From: Bombyx mori
Taxonomy: Eukaryota; Arthropoda; Insecta; Lepidoptera; Bombycidae
Length of the DNA: 64,000 nt
Direction of reading: 5' to 3'
Assembly (NCBI RefSeq): GCF_030269925.1
Contig: NC_085120.1
Coordinates: 12,241,501 to 12,305,500 of the forward strand
Part shown: positions 9,986-21,820 of the stretch, piece after piece
Layout of the letters: each line of letters opens with the position of its first letter
Numbering within the stretch: position 1 is the stretch's first letter
Position numbers and translations under genes: made by a program
Notes under the pieces: generated by a model
Told to the model about the DNA's origin: nothing
The model's database searches: none
The model's input: the letters and a program-made list of their open reading frames with translations, nothing else

Positions 9986-10389
9986 GTTATTATGAGATAT
10001 TTTCGCGTTTCGAACGTGGAGTTCCCAAACAACAAATCGGTCAACAAAAGAAATGAATTAGCCCGCGAACATTTTCGTTACATTACGTTTTCATTATAAC
10101 GTTTTGCGGTAATCGAAAAAACGAAATAAGCTATTGCCTGATGGACCATATGAATCAATTATGATAAGTATTTTTAACCTTCACCTTTTTCAGATAATAA
10201 TCAACCAAAAAAGGAACAAAGCGTAAACACAATAAAGACAAACTGGTCAAATGCTTTTGATTTAATGCGACATAGATCCAGCTCCCTTTCGAACATCCCT
10301 AATACTAATAAAAACCAATAGCAACTAAGGAACGGCAAACGGAAACCAAAACCAACCAGAGAAACTGTTAATAAAGAAACAAAAAATGA

Positions 10390-10645
10390 ACGAACTCCCC
10401 CAAGCCGACTGGTCCTCGAGGGGGAAAGCGACCACAACCCTCCAACGTCTAAAGACAACCAATGGAAAAGGTTGGAGGAGGCCTTTGCCGACTGGCAAAC
10501 AGATCTAGGAAAGATAACCAAGCAACAAATATTAGTTTAAATTTATTCATATCTATTAATTTTAAGATTTTAATCCTAGTCTTTTTAAGTTTAAAAATTC
10601 ATTGTACTAAAAGATCTGAATAAAAGGCTATATTATTATTATTAT
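10390..10645 (+). mobile_element. 3' end of an unclassified LINE with (TTA)n tail
   Basis: A short open stretch (about 10420-10540) encodes a plausible C-terminus (…KRLEEAFADWQTDLGKI…) ending at a stop. A 3' UTR with 'gaataaaaggc' and a 'tattattattatt' run follows, ending like retroposed LINE RNA. The clade cannot be named from this piece. Confidence 0.35.
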
Positions 10646-10659
10646 AAGTATTTTTAACA

Positions 10660-10930
10660 TATTAGTCGTTACAACGCGCGGTACAAGCGTGGTATGGACA
10701 TGTAATGCGTAGAGAGAAGATGCATGTGACTAGGAGATGTATGGAAATGGTAGTGCAAGGTAGAGGGGGAAGAGGTCGACCGAAGAAGACATGGATCGAG
10801 TTTGTGAATGACGATATGAGAGAGAGAGAGAAGTGAGTGTTGAGATGACGGCTGATAGAAGAGAATGGAAGAGAAAAATTAGCTGTGCCGACCCCACCTA
10901 GTGGGATAAGGTGGAGAAAAAGAAGAGAAG
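10660..10930 (+). mobile_element. RTE-type LINE, ORF2 C-terminus and 3' end
   Basis: The plus strand encodes an RTE-like C-terminal signature (WYGHVMRREKMHVTRRCME, then GRGRPKKTW). It is followed by 'gccgaccccacctagtggg' and an A/G-rich tail. A shorter copy is at 46095-46290. 5'-truncated and not autonomous. Confidence 0.7.
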
Positions 10931-11560
10931 AATTCGTCGTTACAACACTATGCTTCAGAGAATGTCCTGTATATTTTTGTTGTGCAAAAAGATAGGAGAC
11001 AGTTAATTTTCAAGGATAATTATAACATGGCTCACTAAAACTCGGGCTATAGACTTATTTTTGTATTTAAATAGCTTTAACGACGATAACTTTAAATTAT
11101 GATAATAGAACACTTTTTAATGCGATTTCGTTGTGTTGACTTATATCTATTTACCTCTCTATATCACGACATCTATCAATCGCTATAATCATTGCGATAG
11201 CTTTAGTATTTCATTGGCAGTTTTACAGATTTTATAGCCTTTATAAATCAAGTTCAAGTTCTGTGGAAGGACGCGGGAACCCACCACTAGCAATTTTCCC
11301 AAGAAAACCTTTACGTATGAATTCCGTAAAGGTCACGATCCTCAGCACTAAGGAACACAGCGCACGGAGGAGGAGGATAAATCAAGTAACATAGAGCTGT
11401 CTTGATGATAACTGATCGTCGTTACACAAGGAATATCCATGGTACAATGAGGCGGTGTGAATCAACCAGTGACAATGTGAAACTCCTGCGGTTTCGGGTA
11501 GCGATGAAGCTTACTCCCGTAGCGGTGTTATGGTAAAAGATCATCTCGGATAGATGAAAT
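10931..11560. other. No gene seen
   Basis: No supported gene. A moderately GC-rich phrase near 11270-11400 ('gggaacccaccactagc') looks like an unclassified retroposed segment. Confidence 0.3.
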
Positions 11561-11564
11561 TCAA

Positions 11565-12033
11565 GGCAACCTCAATCTAACAAATCGGAAGGGAACTAGT
11601 AAATATTCGTTATATCAAGTAATTCGGTAAATCGAGGTTTGTTATATTAAGATTAGGTTGATCTACCATTACGTACTCATCTTGATGATAACACACTTTT
11701 ATCAAATTACTGTATGTCTTTTCTATTTAGAAACAATTAGGCAGGTAACAATTTTTCTCAAACCTGTCAAGATGATTCACATACTATGGGATTAAGGGTC
11801 ATATCGGTGGGAACGTTATATAAAGATTTTGGGTTGACAAAATTCGTTAATTAGAGGTATTTACACTTTGTTAATAAGTAAAAATTCGTTATAAAGAGGT
11901 TGTTCGCAAGATATCTTCGCAATGTAAAGGTATATTTTACACTAACTCTTATGGACAATTCAAGGGGATTACGAAGAATTTGTTGAATCGAGGACGTCGT
12001 TATATTGAGGTTCGTTATATTAAGTTTGGACTG
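11565..12033. mobile_element. Tc1/pogo-like DNA transposon remnant
   Basis: The right end reads 'gttcgttatattaagtttgg' then 'actg' and TA. This fits a CAGTCC-type terminus with a TA target. Degenerate copies of 'gttatatt(a/g)ag' recur across the interval, and the left end has a weak inverse match. No transposase frame remains. Confidence 0.35.
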
Positions 12034-12534
12034 TATTAGGCAGGGTTATCTTATAGGACATTGCTACATATTATACGATATTTTTCGAGATGAAGCTAAA
12101 TGAAAGCGCTCGTTTAAAATTATAGCCGGCATGATTAGGTATCAGATCTTGGGCTTGAAGGCCGAGGCAGTGGTTCACAATCAGGGCCGGATTTAAACTT
12201 AATGCCGCTCGTGGGCACCGGAAAAAAATCCGCCCCAATACTGGAATCTTACCTAAACTTATAGTTTATATATTTTATGTTTCCAAATTAAAAGTTTAGT
12301 TCTTGATAAAAAACAGATAATGACACAACTAACAACAATGACTAATCTAATTATTTCTAAAAAAATGAATAAAAATCATAATTATATAGGTAAAGCTACT
12401 TAAATGAAATATTAATTTAAATACTTAAATTAATTGAAATAACTAATTTATTGCGGAAACTTTATCATGTGTTATATATTACAAAAAAATTGCCGCCCAA
12501 AAAAACTGCCACCCTGCGCACTTGCCCCGACTGA
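12034..12534. other. No gene seen
   Basis: AT-rich, no supported feature. Confidence 0.35.
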
Positions 12535-12782
12535 CCCTAGTGAAAATCCACCACTGTTCACAATGCGGAGCACTAATAAAGAATCTTTCAAAATCGGGTT
12601 TTTTTCCCTTTTGAGAGCTTCCGCTGCGTGCACTGCAGAAACGGTTAAAGTTTCGCTAAAATAAGACAGTATACGTCTATATGTTAAGGTTGCCTCACTT
12701 TTATGCTAACAAAATTTGTTCGAAAATAAAGCATTATTTGCGAACTATTCCACGCGGACGAAGTCGCGGGCAAAAGCTAGTA
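12535..12782 (+). mobile_element. Helitron-like element H1 (partial)
   Basis: It shares 'agcactaataaagaat', 'ccttttgagagctt' and the terminus 'gacgaagtcgcgggcaaaag' + CTAGT with 18071-18364. The CTAGT end without inverted repeats fits a non-autonomous lepidopteran Helitron. Confidence 0.5.
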
Positions 12783-14470
12783 TTAAAATATGTGTTTTGT
12801 CTCAGATATGTAGGTATGTGTACGCCTACGTTGCTGCTTATGTGCAAGTGGGTGCTCGGTGTGGGCCGAAATAATCTCGGTTCAAGATATTCTGTTACAA
12901 TTAATACTCGGTCGAGATGAAAAGCGTATCAATTAGTAAATGACAAACAATGCGCGACTTGAATTAATGGACTCCTCTGCTTTTTAGTTTCAATACTGTC
13001 ATTATTAAAATTAAGATGGCCTGACAAGTCGCTGGAAACTTCGAGAGGAAAATAATCGTGAATATGTTAATGTGTTAAGAATAATTTAATTATAATGAAT
13101 GCGAAATACATAACGTGACATTTATTTTTGTGTTTCGTCTTGTCTGTATCTATATTTAAAATATATAAAAATTTAGAAAGAGAGAGTTTTAAAAATTGCA
13201 TTTGGCTCCATACCTACTTTGTTTAATGCAATCACAGCGATTCGGTTCTCTTTATCACCCCACTCCATTTTAATATCGCAAAATATTGTACAATGTATTG
13301 GCGCCAAAATGAGAAAACTCAATGAGCAATCATAATATAAAAATGACAGATTCCAAATTCAAATGTAATATTTTGTTTATTTTTAATTGTAACAGTATTT
13401 ATGGCCAGTCTAAGTAGATTTATATAGCTACCTCGTGAAAAGTGGAACGTTTTATTTGAAAAAAGACAAGTAAGTTAATAACGCTTAGAGAAAGGTCGTT
13501 CTGGATGGTACATAGCAGAAAAATTAACCCTCAGAGTGCAGTATGGTTGCCTCGGTTCTAGGTAGCAAGAATGAACAGTGATCTTCATTGTTTATTACAG
13601 CATCTTAACAGGTGTTATTAGCTTACGGACGATGGTACTGCCGTCCTATATATTTCTGATTCTAAACAATCACGCACTATAATTTTAGCCATTATTCCAA
13701 TGAAGTTAAACAACAATTTAAATTAGATTAAAATTGCGTATTCATTGCTTTAAATAGGGAGACTAGAGCCTGTTGGTTTTTAGTTGATTATCTGGGACCC
13801 ATAGGTAATCCCACGTGAACGTCGCTAACCACCTTGAGACATGAGTTCTGTATCTCAGTGCCATAGTACATTCATTAGATGTAAATCATTAATATGAAGA
13901 ACCATAAAGATTGTAAAAAATTATAACATTTTTGTTTACCTACAAAAAGAAAACATGTTTTTTTGCTGAGCAACAATAATTTACTAAATTGACGACGGTA
14001 AATTGCTTTCAAGTGTACAGTTACTATCTGTCGCATTGCACAAGCATAACAACGATCATTAAAATAGCATAATCGCGCGCAATGTTAGTTGCTTTTACAA
14101 CGCCATTGGAACTGTTAGTTTCAGTCCAAAATTTCCAAACGTACAAGCTAAATGCGATTAAAATGTAGCCGGTGAAAGCGAATCGTAGCTCTCGCGTCCA
14201 CTCCGACGGCTATCCCTCATGGAGACCGTTGGAAGAACGATTAATGTCCGCTACAGAAATTATTCGCCAATTTCTTAGAGAAGTAATGTGGTATGCAGCT
14301 CACGGGCGCGTTGAAGCACCGCGTCTGAACTGAAGGTCGTTTCTATTTGAGGAGTCACACATCATGACACGAGGCTGCTTATAATTGCAACGACAACATT
14401 GTTACTTGGTGCTGACTGATAGAGAGCGCCACATTGTGATTGATAATGTTAAGAATGAAATGTTCTAATA
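12783..14470. other. Repeat-poor intronic stretch; one degenerate Bm1
   Basis: I see no exon. A heavily decayed Bm1 (minus) lies at about 13775-13875 ('gacccataggtaatcccacg', 'ccttgagacatgagttct'). A short GC-richer, non-repetitive piece at 14160-14330 has no splice-site or coding support. Confidence 0.35.
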
Positions 14471-14474
14471 AGAA

Positions 14475-14928
14475 AGTCGTCGCGGCCTAACGGATAAGAC
14501 GTCCGATGCATTCGTGTTGAGCGATGCACCGGTGTTCGAATCTCAGGCGGGTACCAATTTTTCTAATGAAATACGTACTTACCAAATGTTCACGATTGAT
14601 TTCCACGGTGAAGGAATAACATCGTGTACTAAAAATGAAAACCGCAAAATAATAATTTGCGTAATTACTGGTGGTAGGACCTCTTGTGAATCCGCACGGG
14701 TGGGTACCACCACTCTGCCTATTTCTGCCGTGAAACAGTAATGCGTTACGGTTTGAAGGGTGGGACAGCCGTTGTAACTATATTTGAGACCTTAGAACTT
14801 GTATCTCTAGGTGGGTGGCGCATTTACGTTGTGGATGTCTATGGGCTCCAGTAACCACGTAACCACTTAACACCAGGTAGGCTGTGAGCTCGTCCACCCA
14901 TCTAAGAAATAAATAAATAAATAAAATA
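14475..14928 (+). mobile_element. Bm1 SINE, full length with tRNA head
   Basis: The copy starts with a tRNA-like promoter (A box near 'cggcctaacggataag', B box 'tgttcgaatctc'). It continues through the body ('ggtaggacctcttgtgaat', 'gaagggtgggacagcc') to 'ctcgtccacccatctaag' and an (AAAT)n tail. The pol III boxes look intact. Confidence 0.9.
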
Positions 14929-15017
14929 TATGTTCTCAATCGTGACTCTATTTTTATAAGTTAATCCGAAAGTAAGCTTAAGGTCAACACAACAAGCTAG
15001 AATACAATGCGACTGAC

Positions 15018-16634
15018 CTGAGGAGACCAGGTGCAGGAGGCGCGGCTGGAGCTTCGACTGCGCGTCCGCCATAGCCGCTTGCTGACGCTCTGCACCACGC
15101 TGCTCGAGGACCGCGACTTCTGCATGCCACCTGCGGGCGGAGCGACCGCTGGAGCACTTCGGCCCAACAGCGTCGACAGAAACGAGTGCGACAGTGACGG
15201 TGAGGCCGGGGAAGGTGGCGACGTCGGAGTCGACGCCACCGATGCGAACTGCAAGTCTCTGTACGTCAGAATCCACCCTTCTTCAGTCTGACAGCCCTTG
15301 TGGGGGCCGTCGTCGTCTACCTCCCCGGGCATGCGGGGCTTGATATTCCGCAAGTTCTTATCGTAATTGATTCGCTTGAAGCGATCCACTTTCTCAGAGT
15401 CAACGCTTTTCTTTCGTGCCATCCTTAAGTATCGTTTAATGGTGTCGCTGACCGACTGGGAGACGTCGTCGTGATCGATGCTGGAGCGGCGACGTCCCGG
15501 CTTGCGCTCCGGCGGAGGGCTCGTTGGACTGGTCGGCGCGGTCGCCGCTTCCAACTTCTCTCGATACACTCTTTCGAGCTCAGATAACACGTCTTCTGGA
15601 ATCGGAAGAGTCTGGACCGCTCGATTTACAAATTTATCCTCAAACGACTCTTGAAACACTTCAATGAGGGGCGGCGGTGACATCGGCGGGGAGCGCCCAC
15701 CTTCGCCGTTTTTAATAAGAGTTCCACCCAATGATCGAGGACGCAGAGCACACCTAGAGCTGGTGCACGAACCGTAAACTCCAGGCGAATAGCCTCCACC
15801 ACTTCCGCCACCACCGCTACCTCCACTCCTAGCGCCGCGATATGGCTTAGTTTTACGAAGATCATGATATAGTCTTTTTAACAAATTTCTATCGGCTAAT
15901 AGATCCTGAACTACCACGTCTCGATTCGGAGAACGAATGTAATGCCTGCTCAGACTGTCGAGCAGATGGCGCTGGGCGGGGTCGCCATCCGCGTCCGAAG
16001 GGGCACGCTCCGCGTTCCGCTTCAAATATTCACGTAACGCACGTATAAGCTCTTCCGTCTCAGAAATCTTTGTTTGCGCAGAGGATTCTTCCTCAAGCTT
16101 CAGGTATTTTCTCAACAGATCGACAAGGCTCGTTTCTTCCTCTATGACGGGCGGAGATCGAAGATCGAAGTGCACGTCATGCGGACCCCTCGAGTTGAAC
16201 CCGGCAGAGGAGGCCGAGGGGGGCGGAGCGGCGAAAAAGTTCTTGCGAAGTTTGGCTATATCGAAGCGACCGCCGGAGATGTGGCCGACGAAGAGATCCG
16301 TGGGTCGCGGCGGCGCGTCGTCGGAGGGCGAGCGCGCCCGGACCGAGCCGCCGCGGGGCCGCGCCTTGCGACGAGGCTTGGGCAGTGCCGCCGGGTACGA
16401 ACTCTTACGGCGAAGTACAAAGCGGGGCTCCTTCGCGCACACTTCCTGGAAGTAGGCTTCGATGCGACCGACGTCTTCGGGGCGGTTCTGTGCGCCGTCC
16501 GGGACGAGCCGGCGGCCGGCGTCGGACATGTACTTCCATGTCTTGCGCGTGAGGAGCCAGCGTTCGCGCGGCTTCTCGCGTCGACGCACGACCTTCGTCA
16601 TGGGGTCGGAGTCGGGCCGGCGGCGGCGCTCCAT
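15018..16634 (-). CDS. First coding exon of the host gene (539 codons); basic Ser/Pro-rich regulatory protein
   Basis: The ATG at 16634-16632 sits in a good Kozak context (gcggccATGg), and the frame is open for 539 codons to a consensus donor (CAG|gtcagt, GT at 17-16 of 15,000). The N-terminal ~70 residues look domain-like (RWLLTRKTWKYMSDAGRR, then a helix RIEAYFQEVC). Predicted helices lie at about 165-210 and 345-365. A Gly-rich linker is at 270-282, a PKA-like site RRRSS at 381-385 and RKKS at 407-410. Ser/Pro stretches cover 365-385 and 468-485. GC content is far above the flanks. Together with the phase-compatible exon at 6747-6903 it forms one gene. A Rho GTPase-activating protein is possible, but I do not recognise the family with certainty. 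Confidence 0.75.
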
Positions 16635-17000
16635 GGCCGCACGGGGTCAGGCGGGCTCGAGCGGCATCTCCCGACCTCGGCCGGCGCACCTGCCCGCGCG
16701 AAACTGATCGCCGCTCCGCACCGTGCGGTGTATTATGCGCCGAAATAGCGGTCCGGTAATAGAGCGGCCGTGAACTGGATCCGAGGCGTGCAGACCGGCG
16801 CTCGCGGCGAGTGCGCGCGGGACTGCCGCCGCCCGCCCGTACACAAACCGCGCCGCCCACGTGCCGCCCCGCCGTCCGCGCCTCGAGCCGCCGCCCTGTG
16901 TACTTCTCTTCCTTGACCTATGGCGGTGGCGGCGACAGGACCTGTCGTACTCAAGTGACGATGGTCAGGGTTCGTCCTGCATTCTTTCAGCCCAGATTCT
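16635..17000 (-). promoter_or_regulatory. CpG-rich 5' UTR/promoter block of the host gene
   Basis: High GC and CpG density continues about 350 bp upstream of the ATG and then drops sharply to AT-rich sequence near 17000. This fits a 5' UTR plus promoter for the minus-strand gene. No TATA box is obvious. Open frames in the block are by-products of the GC content. Confidence 0.5.
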
Positions 17001-17445
17001 CTCACCGTACAGATAATGATAACTTAGAACCTTCCACCATATTCTTGTGCAAAAGAACAAGTAATCGCTATACCCTACTCTACACAATCTACTTTTTATA
17101 TTCCATTTAACCTCCCCTCCCGTTAACAATAAGTAGGCACCCTCTTTCCTATTAATCCAATAAATACATTCGAAGTGTCTTAATAGATTTGTTATCTCAT
17201 TGAAACGTTCTCAATTATGTAGTGGAAATGTCAAATGTAAATCTCTGTTTAGTAAAGTACATAATCGGTATTCGAAGCTTTAAACTTAATAGCTCGATAA
17301 GCGAAAGCTCAATCAACGTTAACCTAAAATATTTACCTCCGGGGTCGATCTTGGGTCAAGTGACAATAAATAATTATGAACCTAACAAGTTACGAACAAG
17401 CCCTGCAATAAAAGAATAACCTCATGTCATAACAAACGGGCATTA
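17001..17445. other. No gene seen
   Basis: AT-rich sequence upstream of the CpG-rich block; no supported feature. Confidence 0.35.
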
Positions 17446-17446
17446 T

Positions 17447-17745
17447 TGGGTTTTTTTTTCCTACCTAAGCTGATAGCCTTAAGACGCTATAACAGCATCG
17501 CCTTAACTAGTAGGTGAGTTCACGGGGCTCAAACCTGATGACGTTGCTAACACGAGCCCTAGCAAGAGCCGTGCTTCGCAGAATCTACCACCGGATCGGA
17601 AACGCGACCCACTGAGAAAATCCGGCGAGAAACTAAGTGGGCTGTGTCTGAGGGTTAATTTACTCGTCGAGCCCTTCGTCGCAAGCGACGGGTTCGACGA
17701 GAACGATGACCGGTGCTTGAGGTACCTAAAAGCACCGTTAGTGGA
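17447..17745 (-). mobile_element. LINE 3' end, family C (best-preserved copy)
   Basis: The plus strand reads T-run, 'cctacctaagctgatagcc', 'gtaggtgagttcacggggct', 'accggatcggaaacgcgacc', 'gaacgatgaccgg'. This is the most complete family C terminus here and is useful as the reference for the interrupted copy at 28611-29290. Confidence 0.75.
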
Positions 17746-18070
17746 TCGATTATTATTATTGGTTAAACGCCCCGTATACTCATTGCGAAGGATGTGATTG
17801 TGCCGTCTCCAATCACACGCGAGGTACCAATTTGTCTAAAACATACTTAGCACGAGTTAACGAACTTTTGGGCATAGGGTTGCGAGCCAGTATGTACAAC
17901 GTTCCGACCTGTATCTCTCGCGAAGCAGTAATGCGTCCAACGTTAAAGGTACTATAGATATGTGACACAACTCAAACTGTAGTATTGTGTTTGTTTTGTT
18001 CTACTGAAAATCGCGCTAAAACTTTTAGACTTTAATTTAATGAAACTATTTTATAGTGCTAAAAGCTCAT

Positions 18071-18364
18071 CTATATTTAATATTATAAAGCTGAAGAGTT
18101 TGTTTGTTTGTTTGAACGCGCTAATCTCAAGAACTACTGGTACGATTTGAAAAGTTCTTTCAGTGTCAGATAGCTAATTTATTGAGGAAGGCTATAGGCT
18201 ACAGAACATCACGCTAAGACCCATAGGACCAATTAGACCAAGCGGAGCACCAATAAAGAATGTTTCAAAATCGGGGTATTTTCCCCTTTTGAGAGCTTAC
18301 GTTATATGTAGATATACGCCAAAGTAACTATTCCACATGGACGAAGTCGCGGGCAAAAACTAGT
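18071..18364 (+). mobile_element. Helitron-like element H1
   Basis: It begins 'atttaatattataaagctg', runs through 'ttgtttgtttgtttgaacgc' and 'gaggaaggctataggctac', and ends 'gcgggcaaaaactagtt'. No inverted termini or coding sequence; the layout fits a non-autonomous lepidopteran Helitron. Confidence 0.5.
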
Positions 18365-18494
18365 TATTTCAATAAAATATATATGTATAATATCATATCG
18401 ATATGGATAGTGTGAAAGGAGTCGAAAACTGGCTACAATTACAATAACGGATAATTCATTCTAATTTTTTACTTATTCATTGTTTATATAGGTG

Positions 18495-18640
18495 AGGTTG
18501 AGATGTAATTTCTAAGGTCTCAATATAGTTACAACGGCTGCCCCACCTTTCATACCGAAACGCATTACGGCTTCACGGCAGAAATGGGCAGGGTGGTACC
18601 TACCCGTGCGGACTCGCAAGATGCCCTACCACCAGTAAAT
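18495..18640 (-). mobile_element. Bm1 SINE, middle part only
   Basis: 'aaggtctcaatatagttaca', 'acggctgccccaccttt', 'acctacccgtgcggact' and 'ccctaccaccagtaa' are the Bm1 body in reverse. Head and tail are missing. Confidence 0.8.
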
Positions 18641-19077
18641 ATTTAGTTTGATCCATAAATAGGGAACTGTTTCGCTGTACCCCTAGTATTGAATGATGTC
18701 TATTGTCAGTAGACAGTAGGCAGTAGCGTTCACTCCACATCTGCCAGGCCACATCAACAACTCTTGGCTGCGTTCGAGGGAAACAAAAAAATGTTTTACA
18801 ACTAGTTATCTATTTAGGGACCAGTGAAATCACCAGTCCTCAGCCGTTTTGAATAATCGCCTACATTGAAGAAGATGCATATCAATTAATTGAGGGATTC
18901 TATTGGATGTAAGTTAAGTATTATTTATTTATTACAGTTCATGTAAAACTTACATTGGCGCACTTAATGCCTAAGGCATTCTCTGCCAGTCAATCAAAGG
19001 TAGTCAGTCCAGAGTGAATAGTGGTAGGTGCAATGAAATTTATATTAAATTATAAATACGTACACAAAAAAAAACAT
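18641..19077. other. No gene seen
   Basis: AT-rich with no supported feature. Confidence 0.35.
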
Positions 19078-19245
19078 TTTTTTTATTGCTTAGATGGGTG
19101 GACGAGCTCACAGCCCACCTGGTGTTAAGTGGTTACTGGAACCCATAGACATCTGCAACGCAAATGCGCCACCCACCATGAGATATAAGTTCTAAGGTCT
19201 TAGTATAGTTACAACGGCTGCCCCGCTCTTCAAACCGAAACATAT
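19078..19245 (-). mobile_element. Bm1 SINE, 5'-truncated
   Basis: A T-run is followed by 'attgcttagatgggtggac' and 'ggctgccccgctcttc', the tail-proximal Bm1 segment in reverse. Confidence 0.85.
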
Positions 19246-19534
19246 ACATATAAATATACATATAATGGCTTATACAGTATTAAAAGGATTATATTAATAA
19301 ATTAACTTAACAAATAACTTCATCTTAATAAGTTAATGACGATTCCGCTAACTTTTCCAACAGCATTCGCCGAACCCTTAACTTGACAGCACAACGGTTA
19401 GTAAATAGTCCTCCTCATCTTGAGAGGAAGCGCATTCCATAGCAGAACAGACATCACAACGAAAAAGTTACGAACATAAATACTACTACAGTAAGTGGAG
19501 TGCCTATACTTATCTTTCGATTAACATAATTATT

Positions 19535-19800
19535 TTTTTTTGTCTTTGTAGACAGACGAGCATACGGCCCACCTGGTGGTAAGTGGTCACCGTCGCTCAT
19601 GCACGTCAGCAATGCCAGGGGCAGAGCCAGAGCCGCTGCCTACCGTTAAGTACTCTCCGCAAGCCTCGTTAAGGTCATGTCATAGCGCTCGAAAAACACT
19701 GTGGAGGGGAGCTCATTCCAAAGCCGGATGGTACGTGGCAAAAAAGATCTTTAGAAACGCACTGTCGATGAACGCAGCGGTTCCAGATAATATGGATGAA
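19535..19800 (-). mobile_element. LINE 3' end with ORF2 C-terminus, family B
   Basis: The family B terminus is in reverse ('agacgagcatacggcccac', 'gagccgctgcctacc'). Upstream coding remnant follows ('gagctcattccaaagccgg', i.e. the 'WNELP'-type C-terminal motif of LINE reverse transcriptases read on minus). Stops and gaps interrupt it. Confidence 0.7.
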
Positions 19801-20220
19801 GACTGATCCGATGGCGGGAGGTGAGGTTAAGCCGTTAATGAAATAGTTACTTATTTGTATTTATTTTATGTATTTCATTATATTTGTACGTGTATGTATA
19901 TGTTTATGTTATTTATGTGTGTAATTGTGTATGTATATAATAGTCTGATATATTATGTATTAGTGTTTTTATTTATTATTGTTACTATTATTGTTATTGT
20001 GTACTGCATCAATAAGTAAATTGATTAGATTGTAATTTTTTACCCACCTATGTAAAGGTCACCCTCTTTAAAAACGGTTAGCTGGTAGATAACTCAATTG
20101 TTGAGTTAAGCTCGCCATTTTATAACTTTTCACAATTATTAAATTTTATTAACTGTGTGTACAATAAAGAATGATAATTAATAACCTCACTATCGGTGAG
20201 CTTCAGTTATGCTTTGGCCC
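19801..20220. other. No gene seen
   Basis: A/T-rich with long TATGT-type low-complexity runs; no supported feature. Confidence 0.35.
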
Positions 20221-20224
20221 TGTA

Positions 20225-20540
20225 ACTAATAGAGACTTTCCAACAGTACTCTTCTTCTTCTTCTCAGTCGTGTCACTCTTGACAGAGTGGTCGTGATCTT
20301 CATGTAGTGTTGGAAGGGGCAGACTTGATCCGTCTCATGATGTCGCGCCATCTCTCCCTGCTTGAGGCCATTCTACTGCACTCATTTAGGGGACCTCCCA
20401 CTGCAGTTTTAATTTGGTCGGTCCACCGCATTGGTGGCCTCCCGCGCGGTCTTGTACCATCAACGCTTCCCTGTACAACGAGGCGTTCTATGGACCAGCC
20501 ATCTCGTCGCGAAACGTGTCCGAAGAAATTCACCATTCGA
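20225..20540 (-). pseudogene. LINE ORF2 C-terminal remnant (RTE-like)
   Basis: The minus strand encodes FFGHVSRRDGWSIERLVVQG then TRPRGRPPMRWTDQIK. This is the '(F/Y)GHV-RR ... GRP--RW-D' C-terminal signature shared by RTE-type and related LINEs. It differs from the family at 10660 and from the one at 58240. No reverse-transcriptase core remains. Confidence 0.65.
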
Positions 20541-20699
20541 GACTGTACTATATACCAAATAGACGCTACTACTATACCAACAGTACTAATGTATCAGAAA
20601 ATATCCCGGCATTTGGACGGCTCTCGCAAGCAACAACGTTAGTCTCAATAAAAATTCGAAGTAACAAAAACGAGACACGTAAATCAACACGTTAATGTT

Positions 20700-21214
20700 T
20701 CTTCGACGATTCTTAATTAATGTCATAATATTTTAAATACGATACGTCTTCGGGCGACCGTAAATAAATTCACCCACTCTAAAAGCCATTATCTAGAAAA
20801 AGAATGATCGACTTGGAACTTTCCCACGGTGAAAATTCAAACGGTTTCGCTGATGGAAAAGTTTAATGTCGTTTGTGTATCGGTTGGATGGCGGAGGCGC
20901 TTAGTTTTTTCTACGAGAGCTCTCTACATTACTTCCTAGGCTACTTATAAATGCTCTGTTTTAAAAATAAACTTACGAAGGTAAACAAAATAGCTGGGCT
21001 TGTTTTGCATTAACCGCTAACGCCATCTAGCGATACTCGACTAAACTAAGAAGCTTGGTGCTTTGCCAAAATCTTTTAATTTTAACGTTCGAATTTAAGA
21101 TTTAAAACCAGTATTTAATTTATTGTCTCCCGGTAGATGGCGACACAAGCCATTCATATGAATTATTCATTTTATGCATTAGAACCCCTTGCCCACGTTA
21201 TGAGTTCTGTGTGT
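20700..21214. other. No gene seen
   Basis: Non-repetitive AT-rich sequence without supported coding or RNA features. Confidence 0.35.
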
Positions 21215-21320
21215 TTATCGCGAGTTTTTTAACTTCTCGATCGCGTAAAAGTTAACTTTAATTAGTATGTAGTTGGAATAGCGCCTCTATCGGCAAACGT
21301 TGCAGCCGTAAAAGCCGCTG
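21215..21320. mobile_element. MITE family M, half copy
   Basis: 'cgcgagttttttaac', 'ctcgatcgcgtaaaagttaac' and 'ggcaaacgttgca' correspond to one arm plus centre of the palindromic element at 3068-3262. The second arm is absent. Confidence 0.6.
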
Positions 21321-21820
21321 TACTGTAAAACTAAGACTTAAAGCCCATATATCAAGTTGATTAATGTCATATACGTTGTTGATGTCTATGGGCTCCAGCG
21401 ACAACTAGACACCAAGTTATCCCATTTAAACAATAAAAACATCCGTGGCTCTGTTGTTACAAAGTTTGTGACAATGCGTTTCAAAAACTCTAAGCTAGGT
21501 CTATGCTTTTTTTTTTTTTTTTTTTAATTTATTGAAAGCATTGGCAACACGGCCATCAGCTTAAGCTAATTTTACAAAAAAAATAGAACATGAACTAGAA
21601 CTTACAATAAAAACACAAATAAAAGAAACAAACCAAACCAAGAAACAATTACAAATGATTGAAAACAACAAATTAATGACAAAATGAATTGCAAGAACTT
21701 ACTATAAAAAAATACAAGTTTTCTTTCAACAAACAACAAAAAAGAACATGAGTCGTTATAAAAAAATAATTAAACTTGCACATAAGCAGGAGACCTATGA
21801 TACATTCATGAATTATACAT

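Larger units (their letters stand above)
6904..15017 (-). other. Intron 1 of the host gene (~8.1 kb)
   Basis: This is the interval between donor GT (15017-15016) and acceptor AG (6905-6904), in matching phase 0. It is filled with Bm1 copies, LINE tails, a tRNA-like SINE and inverted-repeat elements. The intron call depends on the two exons belonging to one transcript, which phase and orientation support but do not prove. Confidence 0.5.

Noticed and set aside
16405..17110. Several long open frames on both strands in the CpG-rich block
   Set aside because: They overlap the real minus-strand exon or its 5' UTR and result from high GC content; no domains.
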